Source of the DNA: Glutamicibacter arilaitensis Re117
Lineage (GTDB): Bacteria; Actinomycetota; Actinomycetes; Actinomycetales; Micrococcaceae
Assembly (NCBI RefSeq): GCF_000197735.1
Contig: NC_014550.1
Span: 744,001-808,000 of the forward strand
Direction of reading: 5' to 3'
DNA length: 64,000 bases
Shown: positions 8,187 to 17,248 of the stretch, one piece after another
Layout of the letters: each line of letters opens with the position of its first letter
Numbering within the stretch: position 1 is the first letter of the stretch
Translations under genes and position numbers: made by a program
Notes under the pieces: generated by a model
Told to the model about the DNA's origin: nothing
What the model saw: only the letters and a program-made list of their open reading frames with translations
The model's database searches: none

Positions 8187-9047
8187 ATGGCCGAGGAATC
8201 AGATGGAATTGAGGAAGCCTTCGAAGGCCAATTGAGAGTCCTGGTCACCGCTGCCGGGCAGATTGGCGAACGGATGGCCAGAGCCCGCGAGGATGCATTG
8301 CGTCGAGCGCAAGCGGCCAGCGAGCAGGAAGCGCGCGAGCTGCAATCCCGGTTTGCCGCAGAACAGCGTGCCGCCCGGGTGGAGATGAGCAATGTTCATC
8401 GCGCCGAGTGGTGGGATCGGGCCACACCGGAACAGATCGGCCACACGTACCAGGTGGCCCGCGCCTGGTCCAAGGAAGAACCCGAAGCGGTTCGAGCTGA
8501 GCAGAGAATGCGCGATGAACTGCGCACCCGCTACTCGGTCGATGTCGACAATGCGGGAGCGGACCCCGAGGCAGTTCGCCAGGCGGTCCAACGCGAGCTG
8601 GCCAGGTCTGAGCATGACCGGGCGGCCGCGGCCGCCGAACAGTCGCGCTCCGAGCAGGAACGAGCCGAAGCGCAACGGCTGATGACCATGGCAGACCAGG
8701 ACGAGCGCCGGGCTGAGGAATCCCGGGCTGCTGCCGTACATGAGCCGGACCCCGAGGAACGCGTGCGTGCCGCCGCCGAAGCTGAACAGCGCGAAGCACA
8801 GGCGGACCGTGCCAGAGAGGATGGGCGCACCGTTTACGACAGCGCCGAGCGGCGCGCAGGGACCGCCCAGAGTCTCGAAGCCCAGGGTATTGACCGCGAG
8901 GTGGTGGCCACGCGCATGCGGGCTGACGTCAGTCAGGGCAAGCCTGCCACCGAGGCCGTCAAGGGTGCCGGGAAGGCCAAAGCACCTAAGGCCCGCAAGA
9001 CCCGCGGTCATGGCACCCAAGTCCAGCGATCGGGCTTGGATCGGTGA
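8187..9047 (+). CDS. Large coiled-coil protein of the mobilization operon
   Basis: A 286-residue, highly charged (Glu/Arg/Ala) protein with long coiled-coil stretches from about residue 15 to 75 and again from 130 to 230. It ends in a lysine-rich tail (KGAGKAKAPKARKTRG). A short aromatic block (HRAEWWDRATPEQIGHTYQVAR) is the only part with distinct character. It follows the relaxase with a strong ribosome-binding site and is the last gene before a terminator. Similar proteins follow relaxase genes on actinobacterial plasmids, but no biochemical role is known to me; a relaxosome or DNA-handling scaffold is the inference. Confidence 0.65.
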   Translation: MAEESDGIEEAFEGQLRVLVTAAGQIGERMARAREDALRRAQAASEQEARELQSRFAAEQRAARVEMSNVHRAEWWDRATPEQIGHTYQVARAWSKEEPEAVRAEQRMRDELRTRYSVDVDNAGADPEAVRQAVQRELARSEHDRAAAAAEQSRSEQERAEAQRLMTMADQDERRAEESRAAAVHEPDPEERVRAAAEAEQREAQADRAREDGRTVYDSAERRAGTAQSLEAQGIDREVVATRMRADVSQGKPATEAVKGAGKAKAPKARKTRGHGTQVQRSGLDR

Positions 9048-9071
9048 GAACAGAAACGATTTGCAAAAAAT

Positions 9072-9106
9072 TTTTGGGGCAGTGCCTGTTAGGTACTGCC
9101 CCAAAA
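9072..9106 (+). terminator. Terminator of the mobilization operon
   Basis: TTTTGGGGCAGT (9072-9083) pairs with ACTGCCCCAAAA (9095-9106) across an 11-base loop. It is symmetric and A/T-flanked, so it could work in both directions. The following 250 bp up to 9358 are AT-rich and hold the promoter side of the next gene. Confidence 0.85.
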
Positions 9107-9358
9107 TATTAATCGTCTTACTGGTAGCCTCAGATGTTCATAGGTGTAGGCAGAACCTTCATTATCATTCTGTTTCTAGATAATCCAAGTCCATTGAATG
9201 TACTTCAATTAAGATTTCAAGTTTCGAGCTCTCTGGAATCATTGAATTTATGAAGAAACTCATCTACTGGATACCTGCTAGGCGGCTGTTTCCTTCAAAG
9301 TCATAAAGCAGTAATTCATGCTTCTTGATATAAGGTCAAGCCAAAAAGGGGAGGACCT

Positions 9359-10717
9359 ATGAACAGCTCTGTGCATCGAACGAAAACAGTTGTCTGGGGT
9401 GTGACGATGTCTCTAATGCTAGGGGCAATCGCAGGACCGGCATTTGGGGCGGAGCGGCTAGTGGCACCATCAACTGCTACCGACTCAGATCAGAATGCTC
9501 TGAACAGTGTGATACCAGGGATAGGAGTGGGGACTCCTGCTCCTCTTCCGTTTAATTTTTCGGATCTCGGCGCAATGACCGTTGCTAAATCAAGCATCAG
9601 TCTGAAAGATCCAGCTGGTCAAAATATTGCTTTAAAAAAGATCGATGGAGACGGTTCCGGGGAAGACTTCTATGAAGGCTTGACGAAGAATGGCAAAAAA
9701 GTAGAAGTTCAAGTGCTGTCTGAAACACAGACCGCACCATTGGCAGATCCGGAGACCCTTGGAAGCCCCGATGACCCCATTGACGAGGTCCCAGTTTCCG
9801 GCGAGTCAGATGGCTATGAGGTGGAGGCGACCTCGAAAGTTGTCTCCGCGGCTGACTTCAAACCGGTGCTTGCTATCGCTAGTACGGCCACAACTGTGAC
9901 CATTGCAGCTCCAGCCGGAACCGCAGTAAAAGATGTAATTTCCTACGATTCCTCTGGCATCGTGGTGGCTATGCCAGCGAGCAAAAGTGAAAATAGTAAT
10001 GGCTCCATCACGCTTCCTCGTGCTGAAGCGGCTGCAATGTTTGGTGTGGAGACCGAACAAGGAGACGAGACGACCCAACTGACGATTCCTATTGCCACTC
10101 CCGCGGCTGCGAAAAAGAATCAATGGACCGAGTTCTACTACACGACGTTTATTCCTGAGAAGTATGTAGATGTCCCTGCGGCATGCAAGGTCACTTCAAA
10201 TAGCTGGAACGTTACGAAGCACAACGGCAACAACAGGTCATGGAAGAATCTGAAGAACGGAGCAGCCTACGAATCCTATAAAACCGTAGCTGGCATCAAA
10301 GTCGACTGGTCTCGTGGCAAGGTCTATAACGTTGCGCAGGTTTCTATTTCCAAGGGTTACGACAAATCAGGAAACCTCAAGAAAAAGAAGCAAGCAAGCG
10401 CACGGGGTATCAAGACTGAACAGATGCAGCGATCATCCAGTTACGTCTACTGGAGGATGCGTCATCAAGTTTCTAACCCTTTATGCCCCGGGGCGGGAGC
10501 GATCCGTTACACGGGCGCTGTGAAAATGTACCGGTCCGGCACGATGAAAGTTAGCTTCAACCGAGTTCAGGTCCCGAACCATGAAATGTATGCACGCACC
10601 AACCTCCGTGGGAACTGGACCAACATCCACAGGCTCAAGCGGAAATCTTTCGCTTGCTTAGCTATCCCTTGCGGAAATAATGCATACGGCCGAACTGTGA
10701 AATTGAAGATCAATTGA
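9359..10717 (+). CDS. Secreted protein of unknown function
   Basis: A 452-residue protein with a Sec signal peptide: basic start, hydrophobic core VVWGVTMSLMLGAIAGPAFG, cleavage expected after GPAFGA. The mature N-terminal half is Ser/Thr/Ala-rich and acidic. The C-terminal half, from about residue 255, is basic and aromatic (YYTTFIPEKY, NRSWKNLKNG) with four cysteines that could form two disulfides. A strong GGGGAGG ribosome-binding site precedes the ATG. No catalytic motif or named family is recognised. It is AT-richer than its neighbours and followed 38 bp later by a small membrane protein, so it looks like plasmid cargo. A secreted toxin with an immunity partner is one possible reading, unproven. 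Confidence 0.72.
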   Translation: MNSSVHRTKTVVWGVTMSLMLGAIAGPAFGAERLVAPSTATDSDQNALNSVIPGIGVGTPAPLPFNFSDLGAMTVAKSSISLKDPAGQNIALKKIDGDGSGEDFYEGLTKNGKKVEVQVLSETQTAPLADPETLGSPDDPIDEVPVSGESDGYEVEATSKVVSAADFKPVLAIASTATTVTIAAPAGTAVKDVISYDSSGIVVAMPASKSENSNGSITLPRAEAAAMFGVETEQGDETTQLTIPIATPAAAKKNQWTEFYYTTFIPEKYVDVPAACKVTSNSWNVTKHNGNNRSWKNLKNGAAYESYKTVAGIKVDWSRGKVYNVAQVSISKGYDKSGNLKKKKQASARGIKTEQMQRSSSYVYWRMRHQVSNPLCPGAGAIRYTGAVKMYRSGTMKVSFNRVQVPNHEMYARTNLRGNWTNIHRLKRKSFACLAIPCGNNAYGRTVKLKIN

Positions 10718-10755
10718 ACTACAGCTAAAAATAATATTTTGAAAGGTCTTACGAG

Positions 10756-11199
10756 TTGGAAAATTGCGTTAAAGAACGTCTTAACTCACAGATGCTATCG
10801 CTGCCGATATTTATTCTCATTGCATTCACTGTTGATCTGATCTCATACATGTCTGAAGCTACGCCGCTAGGGTACACGACGTTGTGGGCTGGCGTTCTTG
10901 TTCCTTTTACCGCCATTTTGATCTTTGCCACCGTACCGACCTTGATCAAGAAGACTCGTTCCGTGGTGCGTGATCTGATCGGTGTCTTCCTCGGTGCGAC
11001 ACTGTTTGGCGTAATTGCCAGTCTTCCCATCTGGAGTTCGACAGCAGGACAAAGTGATGTTGCTCGGGGAGACTACGCATCAGGCGTGATGCTGTCACCG
11101 ATTCTGGGATTGATCGTCGTAGCGATCTTTGCTGTTTCCTCGGGATTTTTTGAATACCTATTGCATCGACGTATTCGGACCCGCAGCACGAAAAGGTAG
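10756..11199 (+). CDS. Four-helix membrane protein, possible partner of the secreted protein
   Basis: A 147-residue protein starting at TTG with GAAAGG upstream. Four hydrophobic segments are visible (about residues 14-32, 40-62, 74-92 and 112-132), and the end is basic (HRRIRTRSTKR), placing the tail in the cytoplasm. It lies 38 bp downstream of the secreted-protein gene on the same strand, so the two are probably co-transcribed. No family is recognised. Small multi-helix proteins paired with exported proteins are sometimes immunity or anchoring factors; nothing in the sequence proves that here. Confidence 0.55.
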   Translation: MENCVKERLNSQMLSLPIFILIAFTVDLISYMSEATPLGYTTLWAGVLVPFTAILIFATVPTLIKKTRSVVRDLIGVFLGATLFGVIASLPIWSSTAGQSDVARGDYASGVMLSPILGLIVVAIFAVSSGFFEYLLHRRIRTRSTKR

Positions 11200-11359
11200 A
11201 TCCTTCGCTAAGGGTGAGCTGAACCAGATAGCCCCTGAACTACAGCTTTATTGACGCCCTTGGAAATGATTGCATCGTTGACGTAGAGACCCGGTTCTAA
11301 GCAACTGGCACTAGACAGGGACCGCGTCTACCCGGTGCGGTCCATGTTCGCGCTGCTTG

Positions 11360-11722
11360 CTACGTTGAAGGTGATGGCATCGGTTCCAACCGGCGTACGA
11401 GCTTCACCAACAAGCCCAACGCCAGGAAGTCGATAAACAGCGCTCCAAGGCCAGCGGGCACAGTCCAGAGCCATAGCCAGGCATTCGTCTGTGCGTGTGG
11501 GTACATCGCAGAAATCAGGATGGAGGGAGTGCTGATGATGGCCAGGGCCACGACGGCGGCGGGCAAGCTGGCCACCAGGGCCTTGGCGGAGCCAGCAGGA
11601 ACGTTCTCAGAGGGCATGACGTGTTTGAAGGTATTGCGGCCCAAGCACCATAGCGCCGTGAGGCTGGTGGTCAGCAATGACCACCAGAGAGCATATCCAG
11701 CGACTTGTACTGCTTCGTTCAT
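11360..11722 (-). CDS. Small membrane protein of the transfer operon
   Basis: A 120-residue protein with three or four hydrophobic helices (YALWWSLLTTSLTALWCL; ALVASLPAAVVALAIIS; LWLWTVPAGLGALFIDFLAL). It is the last gene of the minus-strand run TraG-like, DUF4913, then this gene, 34 bp after DUF4913. No family is recognised; position suggests a membrane accessory of plasmid transfer or stability. The 160 bp between it and the gene at 10756-11199 contain no recognisable gene. Confidence 0.5.
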   Translation of the reverse strand: MNEAVQVAGYALWWSLLTTSLTALWCLGRNTFKHVMPSENVPAGSAKALVASLPAAVVALAIISTPSILISAMYPHAQTNAWLWLWTVPAGLGALFIDFLALGLLVKLVRRLEPMPSPST

Positions 11723-11756
11723 GGTGTTTCCTCACTTTCAGATGATTCGTTGAAAA

Positions 11757-12506
11757 CTAGCCCTGCCATTCTTCGGCGGGTGGTTCCGGTTCCTCCTCCC
11801 GAGATACGTCGTCCTTTGGTTCGTGGACTTGGCGTTGGTCAGGGAACAAGCCCTCCGGCGGAGCTGCATAGGGCAAGGGCTGCCCTTTTTTGGACTTGTT
11901 TTCGTCGGCGTCCGCTGCCGAGGAAAACGGCCCGTCCGGGTCCAGCAAGACCGCCATATGGTGGTCTGCGTGGTCGCGCCACCACACGCTCATGCCGGTG
12001 CTGGGGTCCATGCGCAGGTGTTCCCAGGAACGCCATAGCGCTTCCAGACGGATCACTGCCTCGTCGTATTCCCACCACCGGGCAGCCCAGACCCGCGAGC
12101 GGCCGTTGATCGCCCGGCGATAGACATTGCGCAGGTACTCACGGACAAACTCATCGACGGAACCGTAGTAGAGGGTTTCCTCCGGTTCCGCCTCGCCATC
12201 GTCGTCCTGGGCTTCGTCGGCTGCCTCGTTGGCCTCGACTTGTTCGGTCACGGCGGCCTCGGCCGCCTGGCCAGCTCGCTCCCTGAGGGATTCCAAGAGC
12301 TTCTCAGTCAGGGCTTCGTCGACCGCGGCCGTGGCCACGTTATTGACCTGCTTGCGGACCGAGGCCTTGACCGCCGCATCGACGTATTCACCGGCAAGCC
12401 CGCCAATGTCGAGCCCAAACACCCGCCCAGGTGAGCGGGGTGTGTCGGCGGCAGCGGAAGGTTGCCCCTCGTTTTCGGTGTATTCGTCCTCTCCCCAGTC
12501 GCTCAT
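11757..12506 (-). CDS. DUF4913-domain plasmid protein
   Basis: A 249-residue protein. The central part carries the DUF4913 signature: YYGSVDEFVREYLRNVYRR, then WAARWWEYDEAVIRLEALW, then STGMSVWWRDHADHHMAVL. The N-terminal 100 residues are acidic with an alanine-rich helix, and the C-terminus is a Pro/Glu-rich tail. This domain is common on actinobacterial conjugative plasmids beside coupling-protein genes; its role is unknown. The start codon overlaps the end of the TraG-like gene by 4 bp, indicating coupled translation. Confidence 0.82.
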   Translation of the reverse strand: MSDWGEDEYTENEGQPSAAADTPRSPGRVFGLDIGGLAGEYVDAAVKASVRKQVNNVATAAVDEALTEKLLESLRERAGQAAEAAVTEQVEANEAADEAQDDDGEAEPEETLYYGSVDEFVREYLRNVYRRAINGRSRVWAARWWEYDEAVIRLEALWRSWEHLRMDPSTGMSVWWRDHADHHMAVLLDPDGPFSSAADADENKSKKGQPLPYAAPPEGLFPDQRQVHEPKDDVSREEEPEPPAEEWQG

Positions 12507-14074
12507 GATGCGTCCTCCGTTCTCAGTGCGGATTCAACCACCGAGAGTTCCTTCTCGGCTTCGAGAATCGTTTTCTCGGCTTCGGGATCATGGGCCAGGA
12601 TGGACGCCCGCACGGCGTCAGCGTGCGGTCCAGCCATCCACGGCTGCGTGCGGATCAGCGTGGGCCGGTTGCCCGAGGACAGCACCACAGCGCGTCCCTT
12701 GGGCATGGCAGCCAGGTCGTCGACGTCCAGGATGCGCTCACGGTGAAGCTGCTGCGATACGGTGCGCTGCCCGCGCCCATACGAGGTGGAGGAAGTCAGA
12801 CGGTCATAGTCACCGATCATGCGGGCAAGGTCTTCGAGGAAACTGCCGTCATGGGTGGTGCCACCGCCGCCATAGACGCGGATATTCGATGCGCTCCACA
12901 GCTTCTTCATCCCGGATTCACCCCACACCTCGACGCCCTGGGACCAGCTCTGCAGAATGGTCATGAGGATGATTCCGCGGGAACCATAGTGGCTGTAGAG
13001 GTTCGGCAGATCGCGCCACCGGCAGACGTTGGCGGCCTCGTCGAGCACTCCCACCAGAGGAGTCTTTAGCCGGCCCCCGGCAGACCGGGCGGCCAGCTCC
13101 TCGGCGGCTTCCACCACGGCGACTGTGAGCGCGGTGACCAAGGGGCCCGCGGTGCCGCGGCCTTCCTTGGACAAGGAATAGAGCGTGCCCCCATCACGAA
13201 CGAACCCCGCCGGGTCAAAATGCGGCCGAGTATCGGCCGCCCCGCGAGGGGTCACCCAGGTGGAGACCTGGCGATTGGTCAGGCACGAGGCCATCTGCTG
13301 CGCCGTGCCATACACGCCGCCGCGCTGCTTTTCGGGTGCGTCAATCACACCGGCCACCTGATCGGCGGTCAACGCAAAGCCATGTTCTCGAAGAACCTCC
13401 ACCGCCGTGTCATCGGTGGGACGAGTCAGCCACGTGTACACGTCGGTAATGGCCCGGTGATCCAATGCGGCAGCCAGCAACAGACCGGCCAAAAGGTCCT
13501 GGCCTGCCGGGTCGAAATAGGCATCGGTCTTAGCGCCGGGGTCACGAGAGCCAGAGGCGAAGTGCTCGGCCAGCTTGGCCGCGCGCACTTCGTCAGTGAC
13601 ATACGAGAGCGGATTCCACCACCAGTTCGGTTCTTCCAAGGCAATCGACTGGGGATCAAAGACCCACACCGGGCCAGTCTTGGCCCGCACGTCCCTCGTG
13701 GCGTCCACGACGTCGCGTTTATTGGAGGTCACCAGGACGCCGCCTGGCGCATCGAGGATCGCCGGAACCGCGCGACTTGTCGTCTTACCTGTACGCGGAC
13801 CCCAAATGTCGATGTGCATATCCTCCCAGGAGCCATGCAGCGGTGCTCCACCGCCGACGGTCCGGCCAATCGGCACACCGCAGGAGTTCTCGACGCCCAG
13901 CCGCTTGGCCGAAGCCTGCGCAGCCTTGGATGTCAACGATTCAATGTCCTTGCCCCGACCCATGTAGGACGCGGCACGGTCCACGCGGCTACGGCCCTTG
14001 CGCATGCGGCGAAGCGTCAAGCCGAAGAGCACCGCCAGGACGATGACAACAAGGCACAAGTGGTTGCTGGGCAT
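12503..14074 (-). CDS. TraG/TraD-type coupling protein ATPase, N-terminus truncated
   Basis: A 523-residue DNA-pumping ATPase that would deliver the relaxase-DNA complex to a secretion channel. Walker A is IDIWGPRTGKTTSRA, Walker B is LVGVLDEAANV, and the C-terminal part matches the TraM-recognition domain (SWSQGVEVWGESGMKKLW; SSGNRPTLIRTQPW). Only one membrane helix (LCLVVIVLAVLFGL) precedes the ATPase, where relatives usually have two. A stop codon lies immediately upstream of the ATG, and the DNA beyond belongs to an unrelated acetyltransferase, so the 5' end has been cut off. It heads an operon with DUF4913 and a membrane protein. Whether the shortened form still works is unknown. Confidence 0.85.
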   Translation of the reverse strand: MPSNHLCLVVIVLAVLFGLTLRRMRKGRSRVDRAASYMGRGKDIESLTSKAAQASAKRLGVENSCGVPIGRTVGGGAPLHGSWEDMHIDIWGPRTGKTTSRAVPAILDAPGGVLVTSNKRDVVDATRDVRAKTGPVWVFDPQSIALEEPNWWWNPLSYVTDEVRAAKLAEHFASGSRDPGAKTDAYFDPAGQDLLAGLLLAAALDHRAITDVYTWLTRPTDDTAVEVLREHGFALTADQVAGVIDAPEKQRGGVYGTAQQMASCLTNRQVSTWVTPRGAADTRPHFDPAGFVRDGGTLYSLSKEGRGTAGPLVTALTVAVVEAAEELAARSAGGRLKTPLVGVLDEAANVCRWRDLPNLYSHYGSRGIILMTILQSWSQGVEVWGESGMKKLWSASNIRVYGGGGTTHDGSFLEDLARMIGDYDRLTSSTSYGRGQRTVSQQLHRERILDVDDLAAMPKGRAVVLSSGNRPTLIRTQPWMAGPHADAVRASILAHDPEAEKTILEAEKELSVVESALRTEDAS

Positions 14075-14081
14075 CGAGAAC

Positions 14082-14420
14082 TATCTTTTCTCCCGCACAT
14101 ACGTCAACGGCACGACGCATAAGCTCAGCTGCCAGACCTTGACCCCGGGCAGCGACCTCGGTAGCCACACGCCCGATGCGCCAGCCATCTTCCTCCGCCA
14201 GAACCCTCAAAGTCGCTAGGACCTTATTATCGCCTTCGGCCCAAAGCATGCGGGCGTCCGGCTCAACGTCCCTGCCATCCAACTCGTCATATGCCGAGCC
14301 CTGCTCGACGACAAAGACATCCGTTCGCAGCTTCAACACCGAATACAAACTCAGGGAATCCATTTCGGCAGCACTGGCCTTGAAATTTAACAGACATCTT
14401 CTTTCGCCCTTCGGTCCCAC
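14082..14420 (-). pseudogene. ElaA-like GNAT acetyltransferase, 3'-truncated
   Basis: The minus-strand frame from 14420 encodes an ElaA-type GNAT fold: YSVLKLRTDVFVVEQGSAYDELDGRD, then WRIGRVATEVAARGQGLAAELM with the acetyl-CoA loop RGQGLA. Homology stops at KIVLDAQ near 14085, where the family would continue with the last strand and helix. From there the frame runs out of phase through the TraG-like gene and stops at 13989. The junction with plasmid DNA therefore destroyed the C-terminus and probably marks one edge of the integrated element. The 280 bp on the other side (14421-14701) hold no recognisable gene. Confidence 0.7.
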
Positions 14421-14701
14421 TAAGGACTCTGTAGAACCTCACCAGCAGCGGTATCCAAGGACCGGATGTGGAATATGGAAAGCTGGAGGGATTGCAGTAT
14501 TTTTCGGCTTCGTCAATCGACGGGCCGACTTCTAGATCCTATAATCTTTGTGCTTTTCCCCCTGCTTTGGTGACCCAACACGGAAATGCAATCGGCTGTT
14601 TCTGACGTATAGACGGGACTTCGGCCAACGTATCCCGCGTACGGTTCCACGATCTGGCAGACGAACTCTAGATCCTGTTACTTTCAAACATGGATTGAGA
14701 A

Positions 14702-15310
14702 TCAGCGTTTTTTCGCGAGTCGCAAGTCCAGCCCGCTGCGAATTTGCGGCCATTCCGAGGCAATGATCGAGAAGATGACGGTGTCGCGCAGTGAACCATC
14801 GGCCATGCGGCTTGTCGCGCGCAGCACGCCGTCCTGTTTTGCGCCAAGTCGAGCTATCGCTTGACGAGACTGCATGTTCATCCAATGCGTACTGAATTCC
14901 ACGGCAACGCAATTAAGGGTTTCGAACGCGTGGCCGAGCAGTAGTCTTTTGCTGTCCGGATTCGTTCCGGTTCCCTGCGCGCTGGCGGCGTTCCAGGTGT
15001 AGCCGATTTCCAGGCGTGGCAGTTCGGCGTTGATGTCGCAGTAGGTGGTCATGCCAATGATCTTGCCTGGTTCGCCGGTAGTCGGGTCGTTCAAACGAGT
15101 CGTAAACGGAACCATTGAACCTTCGCTTTGCATGGCTAGACGACGCTGAATCTCGTCATACATTTCCTCGGGGCGAGGTACGGAGGTGTACCAAAGGTTC
15201 CACAGTTCGCCATCGGATGCCGCTTCGACAAGTCCGTCGTGGTGATCCTCGCTCAGGGGTTCGAGAGTGACATATTTTCCGTGGAGTGTTATCGGGGCGA
15301 TCCTAGTCAT
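14702..15310 (-). CDS. GNAT acetyltransferase (RimJ/RimL-like)
   Basis: A 202-residue N-acetyltransferase using acetyl-CoA. It opens with ITLHGKYVTLEPLSEDHHDGL, the usual RimJ/RimL start, and contains the core strand and loop LEIGYTWNAASAQGTGTNPDSK, where GTGTN replaces the more common GKGYA acetyl-CoA loop. AVEFSTHWMNMQSRQAIARLG follows the family pattern. Relatives acetylate protein N-termini or small molecules; the substrate cannot be read from sequence. It is monocistronic as far as visible, and the 200 bp upstream (15311-15510) show no gene. Confidence 0.82.
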   Translation of the reverse strand: MTRIAPITLHGKYVTLEPLSEDHHDGLVEAASDGELWNLWYTSVPRPEEMYDEIQRRLAMQSEGSMVPFTTRLNDPTTGEPGKIIGMTTYCDINAELPRLEIGYTWNAASAQGTGTNPDSKRLLLGHAFETLNCVAVEFSTHWMNMQSRQAIARLGAKQDGVLRATSRMADGSLRDTVIFSIIASEWPQIRSGLDLRLAKKR

Positions 15311-15510
15311 AGGGCAAGGTTACCTTCTCGGAAAGCAACTTCGATTTAGCGCGATTCAGCCCCAAAGTAGAACGACAGCGACGCGACCTGTCAGCAGCCG
15401 GCGATCGAACCTGCGTTAGATTCACCTATGCGATCGTGATGCCTTAACCAGCCCTTTTCACGATGTCCCGCAGAGCGTTCGGCTTGCGGGCCTGGGTCTG
15501 CCAAGCAGAT

Positions 15511-16632
15511 CTAGACCTCCAGGATCCCATCCTTCGCTTCACGAATGTCGGGGAGTGCATGTGTGTCGAGGTCTTCCATGAATTCAAGACTCGCGTATCG
15601 GTCGAACTTGATGCGTCCAGCATCGTCAAAGACTCTGATCCTGCGGCGGATCCAGCCCGCGGGAAAATACGGGTGGCGACAGGTCACATGAACTTCGGAT
15701 TCAGGCCATTCTCCGATGGTTTCCACGTGTGTTTCTTGGACGCCATCAGCGAGCGGGGCGGTAGTTCCATCTGCTGCGCGCCAATAGGCGTCAGCGTCGG
15801 CAAACTGATCCGTTAGCGCCTTCACAGCTTGGGTCTTCTGGGCATCAGTCAAGCTCACGCGTTTCCAGTGCGTCCCGGCGATCTCGGAAAGGTCGACTCG
15901 TGCAGAATCGTGTCTCGGTCCATAAGAATCGTAGTCAAGGCCGAGCTGTTCCGACGCAACGAGGGTTCCCCATCCTTGGGGAACAAATTCCCTAAATTTC
16001 ACATGCTCGGGTATTTCGTCGACCGTACCTATTACCATCGCCGTACATCGGTACTCATAGCTGATCGTGTCGGAGTCATGGTGGGCTACCGGCGGCGACG
16101 GGTTCACGAATAGCACATGACCGTGCTCGTCCTCGCGGACGGCGTTGACGTACCGGTCGACTTCCAGCGTTCGTTGGACCTGACCTGGCAACAGGATTTG
16201 CAATGTCGATGGAGCAGCCCAGTCCGCCGGCAGCTCGCCGCCCCGATAGTTGTCGTCCGTTTGTTCGACTATGGATGTACTCGTCCATAGTCCGGCGCTT
16301 GTTGCTCCCACGACGGTGGTTTCCTCAGTGCGAACAAAACCCAGTGAACCGTCCACACCAATCCTTACAGCGACCACGACGGTGGGGCTGTGTAAAGCCG
16401 GGTAGTCGATTTCCTGCCCATCGGGGCCGCTTTGGTACAGCACCCAGAGGGCGTCGGTCGCCGCACAAACGGAAACATCTGGGGCCAGAATTCCCGTGTC
16501 AAGATCCGGCCACGTGAGGAAGAGATCCGGCATGGCTTCTCGGCGGACCAGGGCCACGGGGCGTGCCTCGTCGATATAAAACGTTGTCGTGCCAATGGTG
16601 GTTCGAGGCAGGGCGGACATCAGGTCTGTCAT
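15511..16632 (-). CDS. Hypothetical protein, 373 residues
   Basis: A soluble, acidic protein rich in Trp, Tyr and beta-prone stretches (FYIDEARPVALVRRE, YPALHSPTVVVAVRIGVDG, YEYRCTAMVIGTV). There is no signal peptide, membrane helix or catalytic motif that I recognise. The pattern suggests a repeated beta architecture, but this is a weak inference. It stands alone, with 200 bp of empty sequence downstream and about 225 bp upstream. The long unbroken frame with normal high-GC third positions supports a real gene. Confidence 0.6.
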   Translation of the reverse strand: MTDLMSALPRTTIGTTTFYIDEARPVALVRREAMPDLFLTWPDLDTGILAPDVSVCAATDALWVLYQSGPDGQEIDYPALHSPTVVVAVRIGVDGSLGFVRTEETTVVGATSAGLWTSTSIVEQTDDNYRGGELPADWAAPSTLQILLPGQVQRTLEVDRYVNAVREDEHGHVLFVNPSPPVAHHDSDTISYEYRCTAMVIGTVDEIPEHVKFREFVPQGWGTLVASEQLGLDYDSYGPRHDSARVDLSEIAGTHWKRVSLTDAQKTQAVKALTDQFADADAYWRAADGTTAPLADGVQETHVETIGEWPESEVHVTCRHPYFPAGWIRRRIRVFDDAGRIKFDRYASLEFMEDLDTHALPDIREAKDGILEV

Positions 16633-16857
16633 GACCCGATGCTAACAGCCACTCGGCTAACGTCGTAACGCCCGAAAGCCTCCCCGTCGGCTTCAACAGA
16701 TTTCTAGATATCAGGTGGGGAGCTTTTCTTTGGAGGAATCTCGCCTTACTCACAAGGCGAATACCCATCGGGCACATACATCAATTTATCGTCCCGCAGA
16801 GCGTTCCCCATAGGGTGCGATGAAGAAGGTAAACGTTGTGCTGTGTTTGAATGAAGT

Positions 16858-17130
16858 ATGAAAGCTTCGAGTAAGGCCGTTTGCCTGACAATAGGACTCC
16901 TGCTGACTTTCGCAGGAGCAGCAGGTAGTTTCGTGATGTTCTTGCAGCCATGGCGGAGCTGTCCTGAGATTGATGACAGTTCTGCGGGCTGCCCTGCGAC
17001 ATCAAGCGACACAGCTTTACTTGGGCTTGCCATAGCTGTATTTTTCTTTGGCATAGCGTTCTTGATCATGTCCAGGAAGCCAGAGCGGATTCCGCTCGAC
17101 GCCGCCGGCCCCTTTGGGAAACTCGACTAA
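16858..17130 (+). CDS. Small two-helix membrane protein
   Basis: A 90-residue protein with two hydrophobic helices (about residues 8-29 and 53-70). They are separated by a loop with two cysteines (SCPEIDDSSAGCPA) that could form an extracytoplasmic disulfide. The C-terminal tail is charged. The family is not recognised and no operon partner is visible. The ATG is the first in frame. Confidence 0.5.
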   Translation: MKASSKAVCLTIGLLLTFAGAAGSFVMFLQPWRSCPEIDDSSAGCPATSSDTALLGLAIAVFFFGIAFLIMSRKPERIPLDAAGPFGKLD

Positions 17131-17248
17131 AGTCCGAGACCGAGTCGCATCAGCAATTGGGCGGCGCTCTGCATCTACCTTGCACCGTCCCAGTTGAGGT
17201 TCCGCTTGCGGGGGTCGCGCTGGTCGTTTCCCTGAGTAACTGGCGCTA

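Noticed and set aside
3392..14074. Self-transmissible conjugative element
   Set aside because: Relaxase and coupling protein are present, but no type IV secretion ATPase, integrase or replication gene is recognisable; mobilizable remnant is the better description.
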